Translations under genes and position numbers: made by a program | Assembly: GCA_020432595.1 (NCBI GenBank) | Contig: JAGQGA010000182.1 | Location: 3,291-9,089 of the forward strand | DNA from: Anaerolineales bacterium | GTDB taxonomy: Bacteria; Chloroflexota; Anaerolineae; Promineifilales; Promineifilaceae | DNA length: 5,799 bases | Reading direction: 5' to 3' | In this document: piece by piece, positions 4,665-5,799 of the stretch | Position numbering within the stretch: the stretch's first letter is position 1 | Layout: each line of letters starts with the position of its first letter | The notes under the pieces: model-generated | Database searches by the model: none | What the model saw: only the letters and a program-made list of their open reading frames with translations | Told to the model about the DNA's origin: nothing

Positions 4665-5799
4665 TTAGACCAATAACAGCAGCCCGTTAGCAACGGCCGT
4701 TTCCGTCCGCATCAGCATCTCATCAAACAAATGCGCCAGACCGGGGCGAGGGGCGATGACGTTGAGCAGTCGGAAATAGGTGGCCGCTTCGTAAAAAGCA
4801 ACCCGCTCCCAGAACGCTTCGTTCACGGGAACATGCCAACTATAGCTCTCTTTAAACAGTTCGGCATCCTCTGTCAGGGCATAAAAATCGCCCAAATGAT
4901 CCAACCCCATAAAGTGCATGTGGGCAACAAAGTTAGCGACATCAATGGCGGGGTCGCCCAGTGCCAGCAGGTCAAAATCAATCAGCGTCAGCCGCAGTCC
5001 GTCGAACAAAAGCTGGCTGTAGTAGAAGTCGCGGTGGATGGCAACGGCCGTTTCTGGCTCTACCAATGCCTCTGCCCACTGCTCCAACTGCTGCCGTAGC
5101 TGGCTCATGAGAGCGCGGGTAAACGGCCGTTCGGCCACCACCGTCGCCTCATACGGCCGCAGTGCCGCTAACTCGTCGGCCAGCGTGTACGGCTTGAGGG
5201 CAAACGTTCCTTGTCGCGCCAGTTGTGTTGGCAACTGGCTGTTGTGGAGCTTGGCTAACCCTTCGGCCGAGGCGGGCATAAACGGGTTGAGGTGGGTGGT
5301 TTCCACCAGTTCGTTGAGCGTGCGCCCCGCTGCTTTTTCCTGCACCAGCATCCGCATTTTGGGGATGTAGGCCAGCACGCGGGGAACGTGGATGTTGTCG
5401 GTGGCGTAGGGGCCAAAGCCGTTGCACCACAGCGCATCTTGCAGGGCAAACAGCCGCTGCCCCCGTTCGTCGCGGAACACTTTGCCGATGATTTCTTGCT
5501 CGATGAGGCGGTTGGTTTGGGGAGAACGGCCGTTTAGCCGATAGCCCAACACCGCCCGCCGTCGCGGTTTGTACTTAAACACCTCAATTTGGCTAACCGA
5601 TTCCACCCGTAAATCAGGCAGTTCGTCGGCCAAACAAGCGGCGGCCAAATCGGGGCGCGTGGCGCGATAGAGCCGCGTCCGCAGCTTGTTGTCAAAAATC
5701 GGCAGTGCCACCTCTTTGAGGATTGCAACCGTTGGCTGTGTTGCCGTTGAGGGCGCAACCAACAAATTGACTACGGTGGCCGCATTTTGCGCCCAGGTA
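4665..5799 (-). CDS. APH-fold phosphotransferase, 5' end beyond the window
   Basis: This is a predicted small-molecule kinase of the aminoglycoside phosphotransferase/choline kinase (protein-kinase-like) fold. Positions are counted from the TTG at 5765. The catalytic loop is IHRDFYYSQ, with His244 and catalytic Asp246. Position 251, which is usually a metal-binding Asn, is Gln. The metal-binding segment LIDFDLLALGDPAIDVANF follows, with Asp263. An N-lobe pattern is seen in VFKYKPRRRAVLGYRL and EIIGKVFRDERGQR, where Lys95 may be the ATP lysine. The frame remains open from 5765 to the window edge with plausible residues (AQNAATVVN). The first internal ATG is only at residue 137, so the true start most likely lies outside the window. 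Three AACGGCCGTT copies occur here (one as Thr-Ala-Val, at residues 239-241) and one more near the 3' end, also Thr-Ala-Val. The substrate is unknown, and antibiotic resistance should not be assumed. It lies 84 nt upstream of the exporter. Confidence 0.85.
   Translation of the reverse strand, partial: TWAQNAATVVNLLVAPSTATQPTVAILKEVALPIFDNKLRTRLYRATRPDLAAACLADELPDLRVESVSQIEVFKYKPRRRAVLGYRLNGRSPQTNRLIEQEIIGKVFRDERGQRLFALQDALWCNGFGPYATDNIHVPRVLAYIPKMRMLVQEKAAGRTLNELVETTHLNPFMPASAEGLAKLHNSQLPTQLARQGTFALKPYTLADELAALRPYEATVVAERPFTRALMSQLRQQLEQWAEALVEPETAVAIHRDFYYSQLLFDGLRLTLIDFDLLALGDPAIDVANFVAHMHFMGLDHLGDFYALTEDAELFKESYSWHVPVNEAFWERVAFYEAATYFRLLNVIAPRPGLAHLFDEMLMRTETAVANGLLLLV

Larger units (their letters stand above)
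155..5534. repeat. Dispersed palindrome AACGGCCGTT, 11 copies
   Basis: Exact copies are at 155-164, 386-395, 1386-1395, 1767-1776, 1980-1989, 2375-2384, 4305-4314, 4692-4701, 5043-5052, 5122-5131 and 5525-5534. Near copies include AACGCCCGTT (1461), AACGGCCGGC (2504), TACGGCCGTT (3296) and AACGGCCGTC (4372). The hexamer core CGGCCG occurs about 19 times. All exact copies lie in genes. Nine are in the phase ACG-GCC-GTT (Thr-Ala-Val); the two others read as ERPF and NGRS. The coordinates given here span the first to the last copy. Confidence 0.9.

Overview
The window is a compact bacterial chromosome segment. All six recognisable genes lie on the minus strand, and they cover about 92% of the bases. 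Base composition is moderately GC-rich. The gene content and the unusual intergenic repeats fit a free-living Chloroflexota-type bacterium (Anaerolineae-like), but no taxonomic marker is present, so this placement is a weak inference.

In order of transcription (right to left) the window holds: an APH-fold phosphotransferase whose 5' end runs off the right edge (4665-5799); a full-length ABC exporter half-transporter with fused membrane and ATPase domains (2688-4580); a small protein with two membrane segments and no recognised family (2246-2596); a membrane-anchored protein with six TPRs (1296-2138); a DUF1801/YdhG-like small protein (882-1259); and a carbon-nitrogen hydrolase of the nitrilase superfamily (56-781). 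Spacers are short (36-107 nt) and no stretch over 300 bases lacks a gene. The genes could be read from few promoters. However, no shared pathway is evident, and only the TPR/DUF1801 pair (36 nt apart, no repeat between them) looks like a simple operon.

The most interesting content is repeat structure. (1) The 10-bp palindrome AACGGCCGTT occurs 11 times in 5.8 kb, always inside genes. In nine of the 11 it sits in the same codon phase and encodes Thr-Ala-Val. This resembles the cyanobacterial HIP1 phenomenon but with a different sequence. (2) Every spacer except the 36-nt one is nearly filled by an inverted repeat whose arms are built from short tandem units of 7 bp or 9 bp. Unit sequences differ from spacer to spacer (GGTTGCT, GGAGATT, GACGGAG, AATCAGGNA) while the architecture is the same. 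These elements reach into gene ends: the hydrolase stop codon lies inside one, and two genes start within 6-11 nt of one without a visible Shine-Dalgarno sequence.
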